A stretch of 64,000 nt of DNA from Burkholderiales bacterium. Lineage in GTDB: Bacteria > Pseudomonadota > Gammaproteobacteria > Burkholderiales > Burkholderiaceae_B. The position numbers and the translations under genes were made by a program. This document shows, piece after piece, positions 40,482 to 48,887 of this stretch. Each line of letters begins with the position of its first letter. Within the stretch, counting starts at the first letter, position 1. The stretch covers positions 62,001 through 126,000 of the forward strand of contig JAJTEM010000002.1 of assembly GCA_021299735.1 (NCBI GenBank), read 5' to 3'. The notes beneath the pieces are model-generated. The model worked only from the letters and a program-made list of their open reading frames with translations. It made no database searches and had not been told where the DNA came from.

Positions 40482-42968
40482 CTAGTTCTCCCACTTCTCG
40501 GTTTGGTCTTTGTTGCCCATCAGGCGATTGCCCAAATCCACGGCACCCTCTTTTAACCAGGCGAACAGGCGAACATAGCCGATCGCACCTTTCGTGAACA
40601 CGTCTTTCAGGCCACCCAGTGCACGGTCGCGGGTTTGGTCTTCCTGCCAGTTCAGCCATGCGTCGGCACGGCCAAAGGTGCATTGAATCAATTGTGTTTC
40701 CTGTTCTGGGGTCAGGTTGGTGAACAGGGCTTCTACATGCCCTGTCTCGGTAAAGTGAATTTTTGCTGGAAATAGAAACTCTCTATCTCCTCGGTGCAAG
40801 CCGACTTGTACCAGGCTGAATTCGATGATACCAGCGGTATCTGCCACAGCCAGTGTCAGCCCCGCAACTGAGTATTCCTCGGTGTGGCAGCTTACAGTGT
40901 ACCCACCGGGCAGTTTCAGAAAAGCAGGCATCACCATGCGCACTCGGTGGTGTGTGTGTTTTTGAACTGATTCAGTGGCTACACCCACTGCAGCACCCAA
41001 AATGGCCAAGTTGAAACCGCACCACAGCAGGTTCATCAACACGGTGCCGGTTTCATGGGTATTGAATACAAACAATCGAAGCAAACCCACCGAGAACCCC
41101 AGTACATTGATGAGGAGCAGTATCAGATAAGGTTTTGCAATGTTGGCATCGAAATAACTTTTCTCGATCAAGCCGCCTTTGGAGGTGACATTGAACTTGC
41201 CCAGTTTCGGATTGATGAAGGCCAGGGTGGTGGGCAAAATAATGTACCAGGACAACACGGTTTCATACACTTCTGACCAGAATGATCGCCGGTATTTGCC
41301 CTGTATGACCGAGTTTGTATAGCTGGAGATCATCAGCTGTGGCAAGGCGTAACTGAGAATGGTAACCGCGGCAGCATTGATCAGGTGTTGTTCGAAAAAC
41401 AGGTAAGCCATGGGCATGACCAAGAAGATCATGCGGGGTATGCCATAGAAAAAATGCAGCATCGCATTGGAATAGCAAATGCGCTGAAACAGGCTCAAGC
41501 CCTTTTTGAACATCGGGTTGTCGGTGCGGAAAATTTGCGCCATGCCACGTGCCCAGCGAATGCGCTGGCCAATGTGACCGGCCAGGGTTTCTGTGGCAAG
41601 GCCCGCTGCCTGAATGTTGTTCAAATACACGCTGTTGTAACCCAGGCTGTGCAGCTTCAAGGCGGTGTGTGCATCTTCAGTCACTGTTTCAACAGCAATG
41701 CCACCTACTTCCAACAGGGCTTTGCGTTCAATTACGGCACAACTGCCGCAGAAAAACGAGGCATTCCAGTAGTCGTTGCCGTCTTGAATCAGGCCATAAA
41801 ACAGAGAGCCTTCATTGGGCATTTGCCGAAATGAATTGAAGTTGCGCTCGAACGGGTCAGCCGAGAAAAAATGGTGGGGTGTTTGCACCAGTACGCATTT
41901 CGGGTCGCGGTTAAACCAACCCATGCTGGTTTGCAAAAATGAGCGTGTGGGTATGTGATCGCAGTCGAAAATTGCAATGTACTTTCCATGGGTATGCTTC
42001 AAGGCGTAATTGATGTTGCCAGCTTTTGCATGGGAGTTATCGGGCCGGGAAATATACTCAACACCGGCTTGCTTCGCAAATTCTTCAAATGCGGGTCGGT
42101 GACCATCGTCCAGTATGTAAACCGTTATTTTTTCAAGTGGCCAGTCCAACCCTTTGGCGGCATAAACGGTAGGGCGTACCACTGACAAAGGTTCGTTGTA
42201 ACTGGGAATGAACACGTCCACAGTGGGCCAGTCATTCAAGTTGAGTTCCAGTGGCATGGGTTTGCGTTTCAAGGGCCATGCGGTTTGGATAAACCCGAAA
42301 ATCAGGATGATCCAGGTGTAGGCTTCAGCTGCAACAAGTGTGTAGCCCAGGAAAATTTCGGTACCACTTTCAAGGTCGAGTGAACTGGTAAAACGCCAAA
42401 AAATATAGCGCGCCAGCAGCAACATGGTCAGTGCCATCAGGCAAAGGTTGGCAAAACGCTCCGGCAAGCGTTTAAACAACATGGCAAACAGATAACAAAC
42501 CACGATAAAAACCCATTGCCCGGCCAAGGGCAGGGAGGCTTGTGCCGTGAAAAGAAACAATCCCAGCGCAGCCAATCCCAGTGCCCAGCGTAGCCACTTG
42601 TAGCGCACCAAAAACTGGCTGGCATTGTCAATGCGGTGTTCAAGCCGGGCGGCGTGCACTGCGTAGTCTGTCAGCCTGCTAAACATGCTACGCACAGCTT
42701 GATAGGGCCTTTGAATCAGCAGTTTGAACACATAGGTCACAGGGCTTAGCAAATCGTGCAAGGCCACTGTAACAACATGAAACACAAGGCCGAAAAGGCT
42801 TCGACCTTGCTCGCCATTCGTCGTCTCAAGCGCACTGTTCAAGCTATTGGGGCGCAACCACAGTGCCTGAAAAAGGCGCATCAAGCGCACACCCGTTCTC
42901 AGGTTTGGAAACTCGCGCAGGTCAAGCAAGCGCTCAAGCCGGTTGAGCAAGTTCGATGAGGCGCTCAT
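40482..42968 (-). CDS. bcsA: BcsA, cellulose synthase catalytic subunit with altered PilZ motifs
   Basis: An 828-residue membrane glycosyltransferase (GT2). Catalytic residues are in place: DDG at 287-289, DCD at 335-337, TED with the base Asp432 and QRIRW at 468-472. It uses UDP-glucose and extrudes the glucan through its own channel. The C-terminal PilZ domain begins near 670. The E. coli register RRSHRVEM is HTHHRVRM here (671-678), so the first Arg of RxxxR is His671, and [D/N]xSxxG reads EYSVAG (698-703), with Glu in place of Asp/Asn. Both changes hit cyclic-di-GMP contacts. It overlaps bcsQ by 4 bases. The catalytic part looks intact. Confidence 0.95.
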   Translation of the reverse strand: MSASSNLLNRLERLLDLREFPNLRTGVRLMRLFQALWLRPNSLNSALETTNGEQGRSLFGLVFHVVTVALHDLLSPVTYVFKLLIQRPYQAVRSMFSRLTDYAVHAARLEHRIDNASQFLVRYKWLRWALGLAALGLFLFTAQASLPLAGQWVFIVVCYLFAMLFKRLPERFANLCLMALTMLLLARYIFWRFTSSLDLESGTEIFLGYTLVAAEAYTWIILIFGFIQTAWPLKRKPMPLELNLNDWPTVDVFIPSYNEPLSVVRPTVYAAKGLDWPLEKITVYILDDGHRPAFEEFAKQAGVEYISRPDNSHAKAGNINYALKHTHGKYIAIFDCDHIPTRSFLQTSMGWFNRDPKCVLVQTPHHFFSADPFERNFNSFRQMPNEGSLFYGLIQDGNDYWNASFFCGSCAVIERKALLEVGGIAVETVTEDAHTALKLHSLGYNSVYLNNIQAAGLATETLAGHIGQRIRWARGMAQIFRTDNPMFKKGLSLFQRICYSNAMLHFFYGIPRMIFLVMPMAYLFFEQHLINAAAVTILSYALPQLMISSYTNSVIQGKYRRSFWSEVYETVLSWYIILPTTLAFINPKLGKFNVTSKGGLIEKSYFDANIAKPYLILLLINVLGFSVGLLRLFVFNTHETGTVLMNLLWCGFNLAILGAAVGVATESVQKHTHHRVRMVMPAFLKLPGGYTVSCHTEEYSVAGLTLAVADTAGIIEFSLVQVGLHRGDREFLFPAKIHFTETGHVEALFTNLTPEQETQLIQCTFGRADAWLNWQEDQTRDRALGGLKDVFTKGAIGYVRLFAWLKEGAVDLGNRLMGNKDQTEKWEN

Positions 42969-43705
42969 CCTATCTCCGCATCAATCCAGTTGCACAGCTT
43001 TTGTTGATCCTCGACCAACTGAGAGCGCGGCGCATAGTCGGCCAGTGCCAGGCCAGCGGCCAAGCTTTCTGCAAGTGCCTGGTCTTCATGCAAATAAAAA
43101 GGCAACAGGCGGTGGCTCAACTTCATTTTGCACAAAGTCCACAAGTCAAGGTGCAGTACTTTGGCTGAGTCGAAGCGGTTCATCAAAAAGTAAGAGGCTC
43201 CCCGGCTTTCCAGCAAATGGGGCAATAGTGTGTCGATGCCCAAAATGGAGGCAGAGTCGGGAATCAGCGCAATCAGGTTCAAGTCAGAAAGTGCCATTAT
43301 TTTTTGACACCAAGCTGCAGGCCAGCGTGGCAAGTCAATGATCACGATTGTGTCGTCAGCAAATTCTTTTTCTTGAAACAGCGAGGTCAGGCGTTGGGGT
43401 TCCTCCATTAACAGGCGGTCAATTGCCACCTGCTGTGCCACGTCAATGTCACCAAAAGGCAGCAACTTGAAACCTGCTGTGCTGGTTTTTAAAAGCTGTT
43501 CAAGTGGGGCTTGGTGCAAAAGTGCATGCCCAAGGCCGCGAATGCTGCGGCTGGGGTAGCCCAGTTGAAATTCAATGTTGTTTGCGGGATCAGCCTGCAC
43601 CAGCGTGACATGGCGCCCCAGCATGCTGAGCTGGGTGGCCACTGAAATCGCCAGGCTTGTTCGTCCTGCGCCCCCTGTAGGGGAGACCAAGGCTATGATG
43701 ATCAT
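42965..43705 (-). CDS. bcsQ: BcsQ, MinD/ParA-like cellulose-operon protein
   Basis: A 246-residue MinD/ParA-like ATPase-fold protein (YhjQ). The nucleotide loop reads SPTGGAGRTS, so both lysines of the usual KGGxGKT are replaced, by Thr and Arg. E. coli BcsQ also has a degenerate loop (RGGVGTTT), so this is family style and not decay. BcsQ is needed for synthase activity and polar placement, with BcsR and BcsE. It overlaps bcsF and bcsA by 4 bases each, giving tightly coupled translation. Confidence 0.9.
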   Translation of the reverse strand: MIIIALVSPTGGAGRTSLAISVATQLSMLGRHVTLVQADPANNIEFQLGYPSRSIRGLGHALLHQAPLEQLLKTSTAGFKLLPFGDIDVAQQVAIDRLLMEEPQRLTSLFQEKEFADDTIVIIDLPRWPAAWCQKIMALSDLNLIALIPDSASILGIDTLLPHLLESRGASYFLMNRFDSAKVLHLDLWTLCKMKLSHRLLPFYLHEDQALAESLAAGLALADYAPRSQLVEDQQKLCNWIDAEIG

Positions 43706-43911
43706 TCGTCCTCTTTGTCGTCAGGGCTGGCAATCCACTTGCCATGCCGTACCAACTGATAACAATCGTCGGGCAATTGGTTGTTACTCCAGTTTACCCA
43801 GTCACTGAGCCAAATGCGTGTTGTCGGATTTTTCATCATTTTCCCGACCAATAAAATGGTAAGTAAAATACCAAGTAGCAAGCCACTCAGGATCAATGCA
43901 AACACAATCAT
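43702..43911 (-). CDS. bcsF: BcsF, small membrane protein of the cellulose operon
   Basis: A 69-residue protein with one N-terminal membrane helix (IVFALILSGLLLGILLTILL) and a polar C-terminal tail (RIWLSDWVNWS and following). Size, topology and place between bcsE and bcsQ match BcsF (YhjT), which recruits BcsE to the membrane. It overlaps bcsE by 4 bases at its start and bcsQ by 4 at its end. Confidence 0.85.
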   Translation of the reverse strand: MIVFALILSGLLLGILLTILLVGKMMKNPTTRIWLSDWVNWSNNQLPDDCYQLVRHGKWIASPDDKEDE

Positions 43912-45314
43912 TTTGCTTCCTCACCAAACAATGCGTTCATGCGTTGTGTCCAAGGCCGATTTTGCATCAATGCCTCAGGGGCTTCATTCCAAAGTTCAGC
44001 CAGTTTTACAGGTTCATTTTCACCACTTCCCATGAGCTCTTGTACGGACAGTGGTTCAAGTTCCTCATGCAAATCGGCAAGCAATTCACTTTGGGTTTCT
44101 TCGCCCAAAAACTGAATGTCACCACTGAACAGTACGCTGAGATTTTCCTTGAAACAGGATTCAAGCCAGTTGCGGTAGCTGGTTTCGTCGGGCTCGCTGG
44201 CCCAAACCTTCATCAGGTAAATTGCTTCCCGGGTTGCTGTAAACATACAAGTGGCTTGCGACCAATTGGCCAGACGCAGCGCGGTTTGTGCGCTCATGTG
44301 GCGCATCAGCGAAAGGCGGGTCAATGTGCAGTGCATGGACCACTGTTTGGCCAATTGCAGCATCATCAAACCCTGTGTTGCAAAGGTGGGGTTGGCCACC
44401 ACGGTTAAAAGGCCGGGCATGAACACTTCGTGCAGGTCGCGGGCGAAGGTTTGGTCGTGATTGTTTTGGGTGGGCTGGTAGCTTGCTGAATGGTCTAGTT
44501 GCCCGGCGCTCAGCCCTAGCCAGTTTTCAATATTTTCTTCTTGCAGCCAAACGGTATCAGCACCCATGCGCAGTAGAATCGATGCATCTTGCGCACTCAT
44601 TTCGCCATGTGCCTGTACATGAATACCAAGTTGCCGGTCGGTTTCAAACCGAAGACTGTGGCAGGCTTGTGCCAACTTTTTCAAGCTGTTAAATACCGCA
44701 CTGTCGAGTACATGGTGTGTTGGTAGTTTTGAAACTTGATTGGTGTCATTCCATAGGTTGGTTTGCAATCCCCACTGGCTCGGCCACCATGGGCGAAACT
44801 CGAACTCGCCCTTGTCGCTGACATCGGCAAGCCCGTCGGCAAAGGTGCTCCATTCGGGCAAATCCCCTTGCACGGTGGTGACCACATGGGCTTGCGCATG
44901 GCCCGCCCACTGGTGCAGCAAGCGCATTTGCGCCAGCGGGTTTTGTCGGTTCAAGGGTTCATCACTTTCATCAAACCAAAGTTCGGCATGTTCAATAATG
45001 ACCAGTGCGGGTTTCAATACGCACAGCGTATTCAGGGAACGGCAAAGTTGTCGTATACCGTTTTTTGCGTGCCCTTTGGCCCACAAGTTTCGTACCGAAA
45101 CTACGTCCAGGCCTTTCGGTGCCTTTGCGCGTTTGAGCAGGTAAGGTTCAAGCAGGCTGCGCACTTCGTTTTTCGGGCTTGCAGTTAGCCACAGGCAAGA
45201 TTTGAACTGGGTTTCTTCTTGCGAGTCCAGCCAGTGTTGCACCAATCCCTGCGAAAAACGATTCGCATGGGGGGCACGTACCACATAGGCTCCAGGCTTG
45301 GGTAGGTCAATCAT
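43908..45314 (-). CDS. bcsE: BcsE, cellulose-operon c-di-GMP-binding-type protein
   Basis: A 468-residue cytoplasmic protein in the place and size range of BcsE (E. coli 523). An N-terminal degenerate P-loop-like region covers about residues 20-230 (SCLWLTASPKNEV, LKPALVIIEHAELWFDESDE), and a GIL-type domain region follows (LLRMGADTVW near 250). In E. coli BcsE binds cyclic-di-GMP with an RxGD site and joins BcsF at the membrane. I could not place an RxGD in this sequence with confidence, so ligand binding is open. It begins directly after bcsC and overlaps bcsF. Confidence 0.8.
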   Translation of the reverse strand: MIDLPKPGAYVVRAPHANRFSQGLVQHWLDSQEETQFKSCLWLTASPKNEVRSLLEPYLLKRAKAPKGLDVVSVRNLWAKGHAKNGIRQLCRSLNTLCVLKPALVIIEHAELWFDESDEPLNRQNPLAQMRLLHQWAGHAQAHVVTTVQGDLPEWSTFADGLADVSDKGEFEFRPWWPSQWGLQTNLWNDTNQVSKLPTHHVLDSAVFNSLKKLAQACHSLRFETDRQLGIHVQAHGEMSAQDASILLRMGADTVWLQEENIENWLGLSAGQLDHSASYQPTQNNHDQTFARDLHEVFMPGLLTVVANPTFATQGLMMLQLAKQWSMHCTLTRLSLMRHMSAQTALRLANWSQATCMFTATREAIYLMKVWASEPDETSYRNWLESCFKENLSVLFSGDIQFLGEETQSELLADLHEELEPLSVQELMGSGENEPVKLAELWNEAPEALMQNRPWTQRMNALFGEEAK

Positions 45315-47729
45315 TCAAAACCTCGAGTAGGGTGCAACACCTTCAGGTGGCACACTCAATTCGAAAAAGTCACCGAACGAATATTTCAGATAAAGCTGCA
45401 ATCTGTCCGGGTTGTAACCTTCAGAGCGATCAATCTCGAAATAACCACCCACTACAAAGTTTTTAAGCACTTGGCGTTCAAAGGCCAGGCGCAAACCTGT
45501 GCTGGTTCCGCCGCCGGGGCTGCCAGCTTGCACGGTTGGGTTGCCTTGTGCCGCAGCCGCTGCTGCAAGTTCAGGATTCAGCGGGTACAGCGCGGTGTCG
45601 TCCTCACGCGATTCACTGGCACCCACCCGGGCCTGGGCTTGCCAGGACCAACCGTTCATGTTGCCAGTCCATGTGATTGGAAATGTGAGTGAGCCAAAAG
45701 CTTGGGGGCTGTAATAGCCACCTTGCCCAAAGGTATAAAAGCGCAGGTTTTTGTCGAATGACCAAAGGAACAATGAGGCACCAATTTCCACTTCATGCCC
45801 GGGTCGCTGAAACACCGTTTTACCCACAATACCTTGCAGGTTGAATTCGGTGTTGTCGGGTATGTTCTTACCGGTAATCAAATTGGCGCGCGCAATGCCC
45901 ACAAAATCGAGTGTTGGGTTGAATGCCTGGTAGTACACAGCGCTAACACCATTGCGCCGTGCACCGCCCCAGGTTTCTCCTGTTAGTGGGTCGATAGCCC
46001 CGGTGGTTGACAACACACTGCCGTTGACCATTCGCCGTGCAACTTCAAGCCTTAATGAACCCTCGCCCAGGTTGGTGCGCCATTGAACACCTCCCACCCA
46101 ATCGTTCACAGGGTAGTCGCCAACTGTGGTGCCCAAATCAATGCGGTATTGTTCGGTTTGTACGCCCACGCCCACCACGTGGCCTTTGTAATCTTGATTC
46201 AGCCGGTTGCTGGAAATGGAAGGATCCGTTGGCAAAGTGGTACCCAGTTTTGCAAAGTTGCTGGCGGTGGCTGGGTTCACGCGGCCTGCAGAGGCATTGA
46301 GCGTGTCTGCCCGAAAAAACAGGGTGCGTTCGAAATCGAGCGGTAAGTCCAGTTGCAAGGGAATTTCTTTGCTGTCGATCCGGGATACTCCTTCATCGCC
46401 ATCGATCACCGCGTTCTCATACGACATGCGCAAGCGCACCTGTTGTTTGCGTCGAAGGTTTTGTTCCAGGGCCTGCACTTCGGGTTCTGCTCGCCACTTG
46501 GGTGTTGTGCCAATTGAATTGGCCAGTAAATTGAATTCACCATTTCTTTCTTGCGCACGCAAGTTATCCAGGTACTGGCCATATTGCACGCGCTTTTCGA
46601 GAGCGGTCATGCCTTCAGTCCAGTTTTCGCGGGGTACTGGATCAATCAAGGCGAGTGCATCATTGTCACGGTCCTGGCGTGCCGCCAGCAGCGCTGCGGC
46701 AAATCGCATTTCCTGTCCAGCATTCAGCGCAAGGCCTTTGTCCATAATTTGGCGTGCAGTTTGTTTGCTGTTGGCATCGCCTTGATCATCGAGCAGGGTT
46801 GCCAAATCGTAGCGAAACCAGGGGTAGCCAGGGTTCAGGTCAACGGCTTTTTGCAGCAGCCGGCTGGCCTCGGCTTTGTCGCCTTGGTCAATTTTCTTTT
46901 GTGCAATGTCGGCCAGTTGCTGCCCTTGTTCAAAATCAGACAACACCGGGGCGGCAGGCGTTTCTGCCGCTTCGGGTTGGGCTTGAATTGCTGATACTGT
47001 TGGTGCTGGTGTGGGTTTTGTGCGGTTTCTATTGGCCGCGCTGCGGGCTGTCTGTGCTGCTCTGGTTGTCGGTGCTGGTGTTTGTGAAAGCGTACTGGCA
47101 CCTGCACCACCCAACTCGGCCAATAGGGTTTTGTAGCGGCGGTCATCCGGGTACTGCTGTGCCAATTCCATCACTTGCCTGCGGGCGTAAGTTCGGCCTT
47201 CATCGGTACTCTTCATTAAACGATAAATTTGCACAGCCGCTTCGCCCAATGCGGGTTGGGGAAACAATTGGCGAAGTCGCTGTGGAAGGTCGGCTGGTAT
47301 TTTTTCGCTGCTTGCCAAATAACGCAACTCGGCAAACTGTTGCCTTTTTTCAGAAGCCAGTGAAATGGCCTGTTGCAGTTCAATGGAAAAAGGGGTGTTT
47401 CCATGCAGCAGTTGCAGTTTACCCAGCCACACATTGGCTGCTTGTACATCGCCGCGTGCAAGGTCAATCAAGCCTTGCCAGCGAAGCGCCGAGGCATTGC
47501 TTGGTTCAATTAACAATATTTTGTTGAATGATTGTGCTGCCAGATCGAATCGAAAACGTTCATACCAGTACACGCCTTTGTCACTCAATGCGCGAATATT
47601 CGTTTGTTGTGCATTCACATTGGCATGGGCTTGGGTTGGCAGTGCCAAAGGGGTTGCAACGAAACAGGCTTGAATCGCCAGTGCGATGGCGCAGCTTCGC
47701 AATTCAGTGGAGTATTTTTGCTTAGCCAC
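45315..47729 (-). CDS. bcsC: BcsC, outer-membrane cellulose export protein
   Basis: An 804-residue protein from GTG 47729, chosen because AGAGG lies just upstream and the product then opens with a clear signal peptide (ending near AHA-N). A GTG at 47765 gives an overlong start. The N-terminal half is TPR-like and helical (residues 40-390, with a Thr/Pro/Ala linker at about 220-260). The C-terminal 350 residues are the BcsC beta-barrel domain ending YSRF. It carries cellulose through the periplasm and the outer membrane. It is shorter than E. coli BcsC (1157), with fewer TPRs. It overlaps bcsZ by 8 bases. Confidence 0.9.
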   Translation of the reverse strand: MAKQKYSTELRSCAIALAIQACFVATPLALPTQAHANVNAQQTNIRALSDKGVYWYERFRFDLAAQSFNKILLIEPSNASALRWQGLIDLARGDVQAANVWLGKLQLLHGNTPFSIELQQAISLASEKRQQFAELRYLASSEKIPADLPQRLRQLFPQPALGEAAVQIYRLMKSTDEGRTYARRQVMELAQQYPDDRRYKTLLAELGGAGASTLSQTPAPTTRAAQTARSAANRNRTKPTPAPTVSAIQAQPEAAETPAAPVLSDFEQGQQLADIAQKKIDQGDKAEASRLLQKAVDLNPGYPWFRYDLATLLDDQGDANSKQTARQIMDKGLALNAGQEMRFAAALLAARQDRDNDALALIDPVPRENWTEGMTALEKRVQYGQYLDNLRAQERNGEFNLLANSIGTTPKWRAEPEVQALEQNLRRKQQVRLRMSYENAVIDGDEGVSRIDSKEIPLQLDLPLDFERTLFFRADTLNASAGRVNPATASNFAKLGTTLPTDPSISSNRLNQDYKGHVVGVGVQTEQYRIDLGTTVGDYPVNDWVGGVQWRTNLGEGSLRLEVARRMVNGSVLSTTGAIDPLTGETWGGARRNGVSAVYYQAFNPTLDFVGIARANLITGKNIPDNTEFNLQGIVGKTVFQRPGHEVEIGASLFLWSFDKNLRFYTFGQGGYYSPQAFGSLTFPITWTGNMNGWSWQAQARVGASESREDDTALYPLNPELAAAAAAQGNPTVQAGSPGGGTSTGLRLAFERQVLKNFVVGGYFEIDRSEGYNPDRLQLYLKYSFGDFFELSVPPEGVAPYSRF

Positions 47730-48885
47730 AGCGCTTAACCTCTTTGCCGAGGGGCAACAGTTCACCCAGAGAATTGAATCGATAAAACCTGTCCATATAG
47801 CCTTGAGAAAAAAGGCTTAGTGCTCCGTTGTAATAACCATAAGTCAGCCATGCATCCTTGTTCGAAGTTTTCAGGTTTTGGGCGTGGAATTTTTTTGCAA
47901 GGTCGGGCATGCCAAGGGTTTGAAGCAGGGGAGCCATGGCAGCCTGAAAACCTGCGGGACCACGTTCCACAGAAAATTTTCCGGTAAGAGGTTCAAACCA
48001 CTCTGGCATGTTTTGGCGTTTCAACAGCAATCCCACCATTGGCGATAGCTGTTTTAACAACGGGGCTATTGTGGGGTCGCTGGCACTGCTCATGGCAATC
48101 CACAGGTAGGTGCGGATGGCATCGTAATCGCCGCGTTGCTCATTGGTGGGTAAAGTCATTTCGCCATTGTTGTAGAACACCCAGTCGGGATAATAGGCTG
48201 TGCGGCCAGTGTCCAGCAGCAATTTCTGGCTGGCCAGGTAAGCTTGCGCCCAGCGCGTGTCGTCTGGCCATGCATTGGCAAAGCGGGCCATGATGAAAGG
48301 TGGCACGTAGCTGGGGTTCAGCTTAACCGCGCCGTTGTCCAGCACAAAACCGATTCGGCCAGGCAGTATGCTTAAGCCCAAGCCACTAACTTCCATGCTT
48401 TCCTGGTTTAAAATCAGTTCGCCCAAGGCGCGCGCTTTGTCGGCATAGGCCTGGTTGCACCACACCCGGCTGGCTTCAAGCAGGGTGTAAGCAATCCACA
48501 GGTCGGCATCTGATGCGCTGTTTGCGTCGATCACGCCCCAACCATCGCCCTTTTTTCCCCAAATCCAGGCAGGCAGTTGTTTGCCCACATCGCCCGCACT
48601 CAGGTTGTTCTCGGTCCACTGAAGCAGGGCGTCGAATGTTTTTTTATCTTGGGCCACCAAGGCGAAAAAAAGGGCGTAAGCCTGACCCTCTGACACGGTG
48701 CGCAGGTCTTCTTGATTGCGGTCGATTACTCGCCCATCTTCGCTGATAAAAGCGCTTTTGAAACCGTCCCAGGCGGGCCATGCTTGCGCCGGGGAGGCAC
48801 TATAGGCAGTGGTGGTCGCAAGCAGTGTTGCGCCCAACATCGCGCCTATTCCAAGGCGTCGATAAAAATTACGCCACCACGTCAT
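47722..48885 (-). CDS. bcsZ: BcsZ, periplasmic endoglucanase (GH8)
   Basis: A 387-residue protein from ATG 48885, 2 bases after the bcsB stop; the frame extends back inside bcsB. A signal peptide ends near PAQA (residue 35). Glycoside hydrolase family 8 motifs are VSEGQAYAL, with catalytic acid Glu66, and YDAIRTYLW with Asp255. BcsZ trims cellulose during export and is standard in the operon. It overlaps bcsC by 8 bases. Confidence 0.93.
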   Translation of the reverse strand: MTWWRNFYRRLGIGAMLGATLLATTTAYSASPAQAWPAWDGFKSAFISEDGRVIDRNQEDLRTVSEGQAYALFFALVAQDKKTFDALLQWTENNLSAGDVGKQLPAWIWGKKGDGWGVIDANSASDADLWIAYTLLEASRVWCNQAYADKARALGELILNQESMEVSGLGLSILPGRIGFVLDNGAVKLNPSYVPPFIMARFANAWPDDTRWAQAYLASQKLLLDTGRTAYYPDWVFYNNGEMTLPTNEQRGDYDAIRTYLWIAMSSASDPTIAPLLKQLSPMVGLLLKRQNMPEWFEPLTGKFSVERGPAGFQAAMAPLLQTLGMPDLAKKFHAQNLKTSNKDAWLTYGYYNGALSLFSQGYMDRFYRFNSLGELLPLGKEVKRCG

Positions 48886-48887
48886 GT

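Noticed and set aside
42965..43705. Degenerate P-loop of BcsQ as a sign of gene decay
   Set aside because: E. coli BcsQ also lacks the standard lysines, so this is normal for the family.
44740..45188. Large antisense frames inside bcsE
   Set aside because: They are frame shadows of a well-supported gene with matched operon overlaps.
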